Below, piece after piece: positions 52,794-61,800 of a stretch of 64,000 nucleotides of DNA. Numbering within the stretch: position 1 is the first letter of the stretch; each line of letters starts with the position of its first letter. The DNA is from Deltaproteobacteria bacterium (GTDB lineage Bacteria; Desulfobacterota; Binatia; HRBIN30; CADEER01): NCBI GenBank assembly GCA_029262455.1, contig JAJCZJ010000022.1, positions 93,250 through 157,249 on the forward strand, read 5' to 3'. The notes beneath the pieces are model-generated. The model worked only from the letters and a program-made list of their open reading frames with translations. It had not been told where the DNA came from and did not search any database. The translations under genes were made by a program, and so were the position numbers.

Positions 52794-54371
52794 ATGCCCC
52801 CAACCAAGACAAATACTGCGACTCGGCTGGGCGCCCTCATGCTCATCGTGGGGGCCGCGTCAGCCGCGTCCGCGACGATGTTTGTTTTGATGGATGTACC
52901 GGATCTGGCAGCCGTAGCGGATCTAGCCGTGAGCGGCCGCGTCGTTGCGATCAGAGCGAGCGAAACACCCAACGGTGGCATTGTGACCGATGTCGCCATT
53001 GAGGTCCGTCGCAGGGCTTATGGTGGCGTAAAGGCCGGACAGACGGTCTCCGTGCGCTTGGCCGGTGGTCGCTACGACGGTCGGCAAGAGTGGGTTTTTG
53101 GCAATCCCAGCTTCGCGCTTGGTGAGCGTGTGATGGTGTTTCTTACGAGACGTCCAGATGGGTACTATACCGTGGCCGGCCTCAGCATGGGCAAGTATCG
53201 GGTCTTTGATCGTGGCGGGACTCTGCTGGCGGAGCGTTCGTTTGGGGAGCGCGTCACGGTGCTTGATCCGGGCGGGGCGCGAATCAGTGGTCGCCGTCGA
53301 GGGCCTGTGCGGCTGTCGGACGTTCTTTTCGAGGCGCGCCGAGCCCATCGTCGTCGCCGCGGCCGTGTATTGCGTCGTTCCCGCTTCGTACCGCTGGTGA
53401 CTCCGGCCAACGACACGTCTCTCGACTCATTTAAGTTTCTTGGGATCCCCAGCCGTTGGTTCGAGCCGGATGATGGGATTCCGCTGCGTTACTTTGTTGA
53501 TTCCACCGGCGACGCAGCGCTTGGCCCGGTTGCCTCCGTTGGCGCCGTCGAAAGTGCGTTCGCTGCCTGGTCGGCAATCGAAACCTCCTCGATCGTGATC
53601 GAGAGCGCCGGGCCGTCCGAGCCAGCCCCGTTTAGCGGGTGCCCGGACGACAATCGAGTCGTATTCAACGACCCCTTTGGTGAGATCCAGAATCCTTCCA
53701 TGTGCCGTGGGGTTCTGGCGCTTGGCGGTTTCTGCGACGCCGATGAAACCAGGGTCGTGAATGGGCAGGAGTTCAAGAAGATCATTACGGGAAAGCTTAC
53801 GTTCAACAATGGTTGGGGTGGTTGTGAGATCTGGACGGCCTGTGGTGTCGCGGAAATCGCGACCCACGAGATAGGTCACACGATCGGACTCGGGCACTCT
53901 GAAGATCCCGAAGCCACGATGGCGCAGGACGCACATTTCGATGGACGCTGCGATTCTTTGCGTGCTGACGATATCGCCGGTGCCACCTTCATCTATCCAT
54001 TGCCGACTCCTTCGGAGACGCCGACCACCACTCCCTCCAGCACCCCGACCGTGACTCCGACTCCGACGATCACGTCGACCCAAACCGTGACCGGGACACC
54101 GACGCGGACCCTCACACCTTCGCGGACCTCAACCCGCTCCCGCACCCCGACGCGGACTCGATCGCAGACGAGGACGTCTACTTTTACGCGGACGCGACCA
54201 CCGACGCGCACGCCGTTCGGGACGCGCTCACCCTCTGCGACGCCAACTTCAACGGTGACCCCGACGGCGAGTCCGACGCCGACGCCCGTTGTGGGCGAGC
54301 CGTTTCTTTCGTTGCTGTTGCGAGCCTTGCGCAGATTGATCGAGGCCTTCCGGGACTTGTTCGGGGGTTAA
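52794..54371 (+). CDS. Secreted matrixin-type metalloprotease with Thr/Pro/Arg tail (paralogue 1)
   Basis: A 525-residue exported protein. A signal peptide (LIVGAASAASA) is followed by a domain of about 180 residues (VPDLAAVADLAVSGRVVAIR), then the protease region with HEIGHTIGLGHS (residues 359-370), the HExxHxxGxxH zinc site of matrixins, and SRWFEPDDGIPLRYFVD as the N-terminal strand of the fold. Residues 404-500 are a Thr/Pro/Arg-rich linker, and the C-terminus is a short hydrophobic-amphipathic helix (EPFLSLLLRALRRLIEAF). The architecture of domain, protease and linker is shared with the next gene, so the two arose by duplication. The helix may anchor the protein. Confidence 0.82.
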   Translation: MPPTKTNTATRLGALMLIVGAASAASATMFVLMDVPDLAAVADLAVSGRVVAIRASETPNGGIVTDVAIEVRRRAYGGVKAGQTVSVRLAGGRYDGRQEWVFGNPSFALGERVMVFLTRRPDGYYTVAGLSMGKYRVFDRGGTLLAERSFGERVTVLDPGGARISGRRRGPVRLSDVLFEARRAHRRRRGRVLRRSRFVPLVTPANDTSLDSFKFLGIPSRWFEPDDGIPLRYFVDSTGDAALGPVASVGAVESAFAAWSAIETSSIVIESAGPSEPAPFSGCPDDNRVVFNDPFGEIQNPSMCRGVLALGGFCDADETRVVNGQEFKKIITGKLTFNNGWGGCEIWTACGVAEIATHEIGHTIGLGHSEDPEATMAQDAHFDGRCDSLRADDIAGATFIYPLPTPSETPTTTPSSTPTVTPTPTITSTQTVTGTPTRTLTPSRTSTRSRTPTRTRSQTRTSTFTRTRPPTRTPFGTRSPSATPTSTVTPTASPTPTPVVGEPFLSLLLRALRRLIEAFRDLFGG

Positions 54372-54574
54372 TGCCACCCCCTCCCATCGCCTGGTCAATC
54401 AGGTGATAGGTGGAGTGGTAGGTGTTCCGGTGACGGTCGATTTGCGGGTCGTCAGGTCGGCAACGACGATCGGCGTCTTGCTGACGCGCTGAGTGTTCTT
54501 CGGTGCTTCGGCAAGTGTTCAATGCGCGATGAATTGTCCTGTGGCACGCCACTCGCTCTTGACCGACTCCCGGA

Positions 54575-57500
54575 ATGGGGATCGGTTGGCGAGCAAAATG
54601 TCGATGGAGCACACTCGCATTCACATGTGTTGCGACATGGTTACTTGGGTCTGCGGATGCGACGACCTTTGTTTTGCAAGAGGTCGACGAGCTTGCGCTT
54701 CGCTCGGACGTCGTTGTCATTGGCACCGTCTCGGCGGTTGATGTCGAGCGAACGATCGACCACGGGGTCCTATCCAAAGTGACGATAGCGGTCTCGTTTG
54801 ACCTGCTTGGAAGCGCCGCCGGTGACGAAATTGTCCTGGTCGAACGCGGCGGCCGTGTCGGGGATTTCGAAGAGCGATTGTTCGGTGCAGCGGAATATCG
54901 CATCGGCGAGCGAGTGTTGGTTTTCGCGCGAAGGAATCGAGCGGGACAGTTGGCGACGGTTGACATGGCGATGGGGAAGCTTCGCGTCGTTCGTACCGCT
55001 GATGACGGGGCGGTGTTCGTTCGCCAATTCGGTGAGGGCGTCTCGGTGTACGACCCGTTGACCTGGGATGCTGGCGATGTGCCGTTGGTCTTGTCAGCGA
55101 CCGACGCTCTGGAGAGTCTCAGGAGCAGCCATCTGGTGCCTCTCCCCGAGCTTATCGCTGGGTTGCCAGTAGCGGATCCAGATCAGGTTGCTTCTGCGTT
55201 CGAGTATTCGAGCTCGCTGCCGTCGCGTTGGTACGAGCCCGATAGCGGTCAAACTGTTCGTTTCAAAATTGATCCGGCAGGTGACAACGGCGTTGGAGCG
55301 GCCGATTCGTTGGATGCGGTGCAGGAGGCTTTTGATTCGTGGTCCGCGGTGGGTGCTTCCAGTCTCTTGCTGGCGAGCGGAGGACCGCTGACCACGTTAC
55401 AGACCTTCTCGGGCTGTAGCGGCGAAAACCGGATTGTTTTTAACGATCCGTTTAACGAGATCACCGATCCCTCCGGCTGTGGCGGAGTGCTCGCAGTCGG
55501 GGGCTACTGCTCGGCGTACGCTCCCCGGACCGTCAATGGCGTCAACTATCGACGTATTACCCTTGGTCGGGTGACGTTCAATAATGGTTTCGCCGGCTGC
55601 CCGTACTGGGATAAGTGCTCGCTCTCAGAAGTCGCGACGCATGAGGTAGGTCACGCCCTTGGCTTCGGGCATTCTCCCGTGACGGACTCGGTCATGCGCA
55701 GCCACGCGTACTTCAATGGTCGCTGTACGCGCTTGGGCGACGACGACGTGGACGCGGTCTCTTTCGTGTACCCAGCTGACGGCGAGGCGTACCCGACGCC
55801 TACACCTGCGCCACCGACGCCGACGTTGACCCCGACACACACGCCGGCGCCGCCGACTTGGACGCCAACCCAGACGCGAACCCGGACCCGGACCCGGACG
55901 CGCACTCCGTCGTACACGCCGACACGTTCGTACACGCCGACAGCCACATTGGCGCCCGGAGAAGCACCAGCAGCGACGGCGACGAGTACCTACACCCCGA
56001 CGCACACGCCGACCCGAACAGCTACCCGGACCTCAACACGGACCCGGACGAACACGCCGAGCCCATCGGCGACGCGGACCTACACGAGCACGGTGACCAG
56101 AACGCGGACGAATACGCCTAGCTCGACTGCGACCCGTACCTACACGGTGACGCGGACTCGGACGAATACGCCGAGCCCATCGGCGACGCGGACCGACACG
56201 AGCACGGTGACGAGAACGCGGACGAATACGCCTAGCTCGACTGCGACCCGCACCCACACGGTGACGCGGACTCGGACGAATACGCCGAGCCCATCGGCGA
56301 CGCGAACCTACACGAACACCGCGACTACGACCCGGTCGAACACGCCGAGCCCGACCGCAACTTGGACCTTCACGGCGAGCCGCACTCGAACCAGAACGCC
56401 TAGCCGAACAGCGACGCGAACCTACACGAACACGCCGAGCCCATCGGCGACGCGAACTCATACGAGTACGGTGACCCGGACTCGAACGAACACTCCGAGC
56501 CCGACCGCGACCCGGACCTTCACGGCGACGCGCACTCGAACGGACACGCCGAGCCGAACGGTGACGCGAACCTACACGAACACCGCGACCCGGACCCGTA
56601 CGAGCACACCGAGCCCGACCGCGACCCGGACCTTCACGGCGACGCGCACACGAACTGACACGCCGAACCGAACAGCGACGCCAGTCTACACGAACACGGC
56701 GACCCGTACTCGGACGAAGACGCCTAGCCCGAGCCCGACGCAAACCAATACGAGCACGGCGACGCGCCCGCGGACGAATACGCCTAGCGCAACCGCAACG
56801 CGAACCTACACGAATACGGCAACACGAACTCGGACGCATACTCCGAGTCCGACAGTGACACGGACTCGCACGCGCACGAATCCGCCGAGCGCGACGGCCA
56901 CAAGTACCTACAGCCGGACCGCAACACCGACCCGAACCAATACCCCGAGTCCGACCGCGACGCGGACGTACTCCAACACTGCGACACGGACCCGAACAAG
57001 TACGCGGACCCCAACCGCTTCTCGGACGCAGACCGGGACCAATACCCCCAACCCGAGTGCGACGAATACCGAGAGTCCGAGCCGGACGGCGACGCGAACC
57101 CGAACTTCCACGCCGAGTCCAACCGCTGCGCGGACATTCACTGCGAGCCCGACAGCGTCACGCAGCCAAACGGCAACGCGAAGTGTGACACCCAGTCAGA
57201 CCGCCACGCCAACCCGAACTTCGGAGACGGCGGATACGCCAGTCCCAAGTTTCACCGCTACGGTCTCGCCAACTTTCACGGCTACGGTCACCGCCGTTGC
57301 CACTGCGCCGCCGACGGCCTCGGCGTCTCCGACCGCGACCGCTGTGTTGACCCCGACGCCGCAGACCTCAATGATGTCGATTCAGGGGCAGGTGCTCTAT
57401 AGCGGCAATGGTGGTGCTGTCGCGAACAGTACGATTTACCGCGACGGCAACGAGAGCCTGATGGGTGTGACCGACCTCGCTGGTCGATTCAGTGTGGAGA

Positions 57501-58300
57501 TTGAAGAACTCGAGAGCGGTTCGGTCTCGTTTCGAACCAGTAAGGTCGGCGACTTCCGCGGCGGCGTCTCGTCTTTGGACGCGGTACATATACTTCAGCA
57601 CGCGGCCGGTGGCCGGGAACTCTCGGCGCTGCAGCGAAGTGCTTGCGATGTCACGGGTGATGGCCTGGTGACTGAACTCGATGCGAGCCGGGTAATGGAG
57701 TTGGTTCTTGGTGGCATCGATCGCTTCCCTGCCGGGCTCGCCTGTGGCAGCGATTGGGCGTTCTCAGCCGGAGGCAGCGAACCGATGGTCGGCGCTTGCG
57801 GCGGGAGAGGGATTCAAGCGTCGTCGGACCTGGGAGACATTCAGATCGATGCGTTGGCTCTTGGCGACTGCACCTCGAACTGGGGTTCCGCCTCGTTTCC
57901 CCGATCCCAGCCCCGGCGCAGAGGACTTCCGCGGGCACGCATCACCTCGTTGCGAATGCGCGGGCGGCGCGCCTTGTTGCCCATCTATATTCGATCGTCA
58001 CGTCCTTATCACTCGATCGATGTCGGGATTGTCTTTGATGGGGATCTTCTGGAGCCTACCGGAGCGCGACTCCTAGGGGGCCAGCGAGATTCGATTATCG
58101 AGATGCGCGATACCCATGATGGCGGGGTCAGATTAGCAGTCGCCAATCTGAATCCGCTGAATAGGGGACGCCGGCAGATCTTGCTCGTCGAGTTCCGGGT
58201 CGTCGGCGAGGGCGGAACACCCGAGAAGAAATCGATTGCCGAGGTAGACCTGCAGATCGACGAAATGGTGCCTCGATTGAGCACCGCCAATCGTCGCTGA
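54575..58300 (+). CDS. Secreted matrixin-type metalloprotease with very long Thr/Pro/Arg linker and cohesin/dockerin-like C-terminus (paralogue 2)
   Basis: A 1241-residue exported protein. Signal peptide (residues 1-29, VATWLLGSADA), an N-terminal domain homologous to paralogue 1 (VDELALRSDVVVIGTV), and the protease with HEVGHALGFGHS (about residues 354-365). A Thr/Arg/Pro linker of about 520 residues follows (407-929). The C-terminus contains a carboxypeptidase-regulatory-like module (SIQGQVLYSGNGGAVANSTI), a dockerin-like calcium loop (CDVTGDGLVTELDASRVMEL) and a cohesin-like beta domain (SIDVGIVFDGDLLEPTGARL). ATG 54575 was chosen because it opens the signal peptide; the ribosome binding site (CCCGGA) is poor. 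It probably acts at the cell surface. Confidence 0.82.
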   Translation: MGIGWRAKCRWSTLAFTCVATWLLGSADATTFVLQEVDELALRSDVVVIGTVSAVDVERTIDHGVLSKVTIAVSFDLLGSAAGDEIVLVERGGRVGDFEERLFGAAEYRIGERVLVFARRNRAGQLATVDMAMGKLRVVRTADDGAVFVRQFGEGVSVYDPLTWDAGDVPLVLSATDALESLRSSHLVPLPELIAGLPVADPDQVASAFEYSSSLPSRWYEPDSGQTVRFKIDPAGDNGVGAADSLDAVQEAFDSWSAVGASSLLLASGGPLTTLQTFSGCSGENRIVFNDPFNEITDPSGCGGVLAVGGYCSAYAPRTVNGVNYRRITLGRVTFNNGFAGCPYWDKCSLSEVATHEVGHALGFGHSPVTDSVMRSHAYFNGRCTRLGDDDVDAVSFVYPADGEAYPTPTPAPPTPTLTPTHTPAPPTWTPTQTRTRTRTRTRTPSYTPTRSYTPTATLAPGEAPAATATSTYTPTHTPTRTATRTSTRTRTNTPSPSATRTYTSTVTRTRTNTPSSTATRTYTVTRTRTNTPSPSATRTDTSTVTRTRTNTPSSTATRTHTVTRTRTNTPSPSATRTYTNTATTTRSNTPSPTATWTFTASRTRTRTPSRTATRTYTNTPSPSATRTHTSTVTRTRTNTPSPTATRTFTATRTRTDTPSRTVTRTYTNTATRTRTSTPSPTATRTFTATRTRTDTPNRTATPVYTNTATRTRTKTPSPSPTQTNTSTATRPRTNTPSATATRTYTNTATRTRTHTPSPTVTRTRTRTNPPSATATSTYSRTATPTRTNTPSPTATRTYSNTATRTRTSTRTPTASRTQTGTNTPNPSATNTESPSRTATRTRTSTPSPTAARTFTASPTASRSQTATRSVTPSQTATPTRTSETADTPVPSFTATVSPTFTATVTAVATAPPTASASPTATAVLTPTPQTSMMSIQGQVLYSGNGGAVANSTIYRDGNESLMGVTDLAGRFSVEIEELESGSVSFRTSKVGDFRGGVSSLDAVHILQHAAGGRELSALQRSACDVTGDGLVTELDASRVMELVLGGIDRFPAGLACGSDWAFSAGGSEPMVGACGGRGIQASSDLGDIQIDALALGDCTSNWGSASFPRSQPRRRGLPRARITSLRMRGRRALLPIYIRSSRPYHSIDVGIVFDGDLLEPTGARLLGGQRDSIIEMRDTHDGGVRLAVANLNPLNRGRRQILLVEFRVVGEGGTPEKKSIAEVDLQIDEMVPRLSTANRR
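55793..57363 (+). repeat. Thr/Pro/Arg-coding repeat in metalloprotease 2
   Basis: About 1.57 kb of imperfect tandem units coding for blocks such as TRTRTNTPSPSATRTYT. Bases run as ACG-CGG-ACC- and CCG-AGC-type codons with little phase disruption. It codes for a long linker and also produces large spurious ORFs on the minus strand. Confidence 0.85.
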
Positions 58301-58858
58301 TCCCCCCCAACCGCGCGGACAGGCCTGCGACGAAACGAGAGGCTGGGTCGCATGCGGTGTGCTAAGTTTTGCTGTTGGCAATGTTGGGGAAGTGTCGCCG
58401 AACCACTTTGGCACATACCTTGTTCAAAACTCTGTTTTGAAATAGGCCACGACGCAAGTGTTTAAAAATTAAGAAGTATTTTAGCCGTTCTAGTCTGGTG
58501 CGCTTGTCAATTTTGGGGTTTTATTGTTTTTCGAAACGCTGTGTTTCTTTCTTGACACCCATTGCCGCAGTAGCGATTGTCGAAAGCACAGCGTAATGAC
58601 AAGGATCCCGGCAGAGCGAATGACTTGTCGGCGATCTGATTCGTAAAATTTACTGCCCGATTCGTTTGTTTTAGGAGACCCTGACTGATGCCGCCACTCT
58701 TCCCGACTCCGCACTCCTCCTACAGCAAAGCAACATCAAGTTCGGTGCCAAGCGCCAAGACGATGGAAGCGAGGCTCGAAACGAAGTCGAGTCGTCCCAC
58801 GCGCGTTAAAAAAATGAACGAACGTCAGTCCCGTGGCGTATCGTACCTTGGAGCTATT
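58301..58858. other. AT-richer intergenic region upstream of the surface protein
   Basis: 560 bases with no accepted gene. It is AT-richer around 58430-58660. A TTGACA at about 58552 might be a -35 box, but no good -10 box follows at 17 bases. An ATG at 58688 with AGGAGA upstream is in frame with the surface protein and would add 57 basic residues before the signal peptide. Confidence 0.45.
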
Positions 58859-61800
58859 ATGAAGATGCGAAGTTCCATCCTATTTGGGTTGGTTCTTGCC
58901 CTGACGTTTGTCGTTTCAGCCCGAGACGCTTCGGCGATTTTGATCGACGACTTCGGTGCCGCGACGAACACGGCGTTTCCGCTGGTGATGCTAGACGGAG
59001 TGGGCACGCTGCCGACTGTTCAAGACACCGGGCTGGCGAACACAATTGGCGGCCGTCGCTTGGTCGATCTCCAGATCACGGCGGCAGTCGGCATCCAAGG
59101 TGTCATCTCCGGCGTTGTTCCTCCGGGGAACGGGTTCTCGTACGCCTCTGACGCGACAGCGAATGGAAGATTCGTACTGACGTATGGCCAGTCGCTGGGT
59201 GGTCCTACTCCGCTCAACGTGGACCTCTCGGCTACACTTGGTCTGACTGTCGGCGTTATCTTCGCCGACCTCGCATCGGTCCCCTACACGGTGATCTTTA
59301 CGATCGTCGATGGCTTCGGCGGTTCCGATTCAGTCTCGCAGATCGTCAACGTTCCGGGAATGGTCGAACTGAACTTTCCCTTTGCGAGCTTCACTGGCGT
59401 CAATGTTTCCAACGTTTCGCGCATCAAGGTCGAATTTGATGTTGGCGCCGGCGCGGACCTCGCGATCGGGCCCATCGAAACTTTCGGTGAAACGACGGGA
59501 TTTACACCGACTCCTTCGATAACGCCGACGAGTACTCCAACCCACACTCCTACGATTACACCCACCAATACTCCGACGAATACTCCAACGAACACCCCGA
59601 CGAACACTCCAACGAACACTCCGACCAACACTTCGACGATCACTCAGACGAGCACGCCAACCAACACCCCGACGGACACCCCAACCGACACTCCGACGAA
59701 CACACCGACAGAGACTCCAACAAACACCCCGACGAATACGCCGACGGATACCCCGACGAACACGCCGACGGGGACGCCGACCGATACCCCGACGGATACG
59801 CCAACCGACACCCCGACGAATACGCCAACGGATACCCCGACGCACACGCCGACGGATACCCCGACCGATACTCCAACGGACACCCCGACCCAAACACCAA
59901 CGGAGACGCCGACGGGTTCGCCGACCGAGACGCCGACGCATACCCCGACGGAAACACCGACGGATACACCAACGAATACGCCGACCGAGACGCCGACGCA
60001 CACGCCGACGGATACACCAACGAATACGCCGACGGAGACGCCGACGCACACGCCGACGCACACGCCGACGGATACCCCGACGGACACACCGACGGATACG
60101 CCGACGGACACGCCGACGGAGACGCCGACGGAGACGCCGACGGACACACCGACGGATACGCCGACGGACACGCCGACGGAGACGCCAACGGATACGCCGA
60201 CGGAGACTCCGACGGACACACCGACGGAAACGCCGACGGAGACTCCGACCGAGACGCCGACCGACACTCCAACGGATACCCCAACGGACACTCCGACGGA
60301 CACACCGACGGATACTCCGACGGACACGCCGACGGAGACTCCGACCGAGACGCCGACGGACACTCCAACGGATACTCCAACGGACACTCCGACGGACACT
60401 CCGACGGATACGCCGACGGACACACCAACGGATACGCCGACGGAGACGCCGACGGACACACCGACAGATACGCCAACGGACACTCCGACGGAGACGCCGA
60501 CCAATACGCCGACTGACACACCGACTGACACGCCGACGGACACACCGACTGACACGCCGACGAACACGCCGACCAATACGCCGACTGACACACCGACGGA
60601 GACGCCGACGAACACGCCGACGAATACGCCGACACCGTTCATGCTGAACGTGGGTAACTTTGTGTGGCTCGATGAAGACGGTGACGGAGTACAGGATGCC
60701 GGGGAGCCCGGGATCGAGGGGGCACTGGTCGAGCTGCTCGAGAGTGACGGAGTGACTCCGGCGACGGACTCGCAAGGCGACCCGGTGCCTGCGCAGGTGA
60801 CAGCGGCGGACGGATTCTACAACTTCGCGGGACTGGCGCCTGGGGAATATGTAGTGAAGGTGACGGCGCCGAATGGTCTGGAAGTGACCGTGGGCGGCGT
60901 GGATCCGGATAACGACGACAATACGGACTCGAACGGAATCGCGGTGGGCGAGTCGATGGCGGTGAGCCTGCCGGTTACGCTGAGTGTAGGTGGCGAGCCG
61001 GATGCGGGAGTCGATGGAGACGGGACCGACGGAAACCTGACGGTGGACTTCGGATTCTACGAGCCTGGAGCGATCGGGAATTACATCTGGCACGACGAGA
61101 ACAACGACGGGATGCAAGACGCCGGAGAGCCGGGTCTAGCCAACGTTGTGGTCGAGCTGGTTGGAGCGGGTCTGGACGGAGTGTTCGGAACGCTCGACGA
61201 CACGTTTGAGATGACGGTGACCGACGCCAATGGCGGATACCTGTTTCCGAACCTGCCGCCGGGTGACTACCGGGTACGAGTAGACGAGACGACGCTGCCG
61301 ATGGGATTCGTGCAGACGATGAATCCAGTGAACCCGGGATCGGACTTCGGGAACCAGAGTCAGGCTGGCGGTGGCTATCCAGTGGCGCTGGGGAGCGGGG
61401 AAGAGAACCTGACGGCAGACTTCGGATACAATGTAGATACATCAGACGATACGGCAGCACTCGGCGACCGGATCTGGATCGATGCGGACGGCGACGGAGT
61501 ACAGGACGAGAACGAGCCCGGGATCGCGGGCGTGAAGGTGGTTCTGCTCGGAGCCGGAGCGGACGGAGAGTTCGGGACCGGGGACGATCCACCGATGGTG
61601 ATGACGTTTACGGACTCGACGGGAATGTACCTGTTCCCCGGGCTCGAGCCGGGAGCGTACCAAGTGGTGGTGGACCCGATGAACTTCGATCCGGGTCAGC
61701 CACTGGAAGGCTACACACAGACGGGCGACCCGGACTTTTTCGGGATGGTGCTGCCTGCAGGAGAAGGTGACAACCAAACGACGACGCCTGTGGTCCTGGC

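Noticed and set aside
58688..58858. Upstream in-frame start of the surface protein
   Set aside because: It would place 57 basic residues before a well-formed signal peptide; ATG 58859 has its own ribosome binding site. Kept as an alternative only.
59504..60637. CRISPR-like regular repeat
   Set aside because: The period is 12 nt with no spacers, and the repeat is in-frame coding sequence for Thr-Pro.
59330..61117. Large minus-strand frames (595, 332 and 331 codons) opposite the Thr-Pro repeat
   Set aside because: They consist of RRVRRC, GVSVGV or SACPSA patterns created by the 12-nt repeat on the other strand, and have no signal, ribosome binding site or domain. The plus-strand protein is clearly the coding one.
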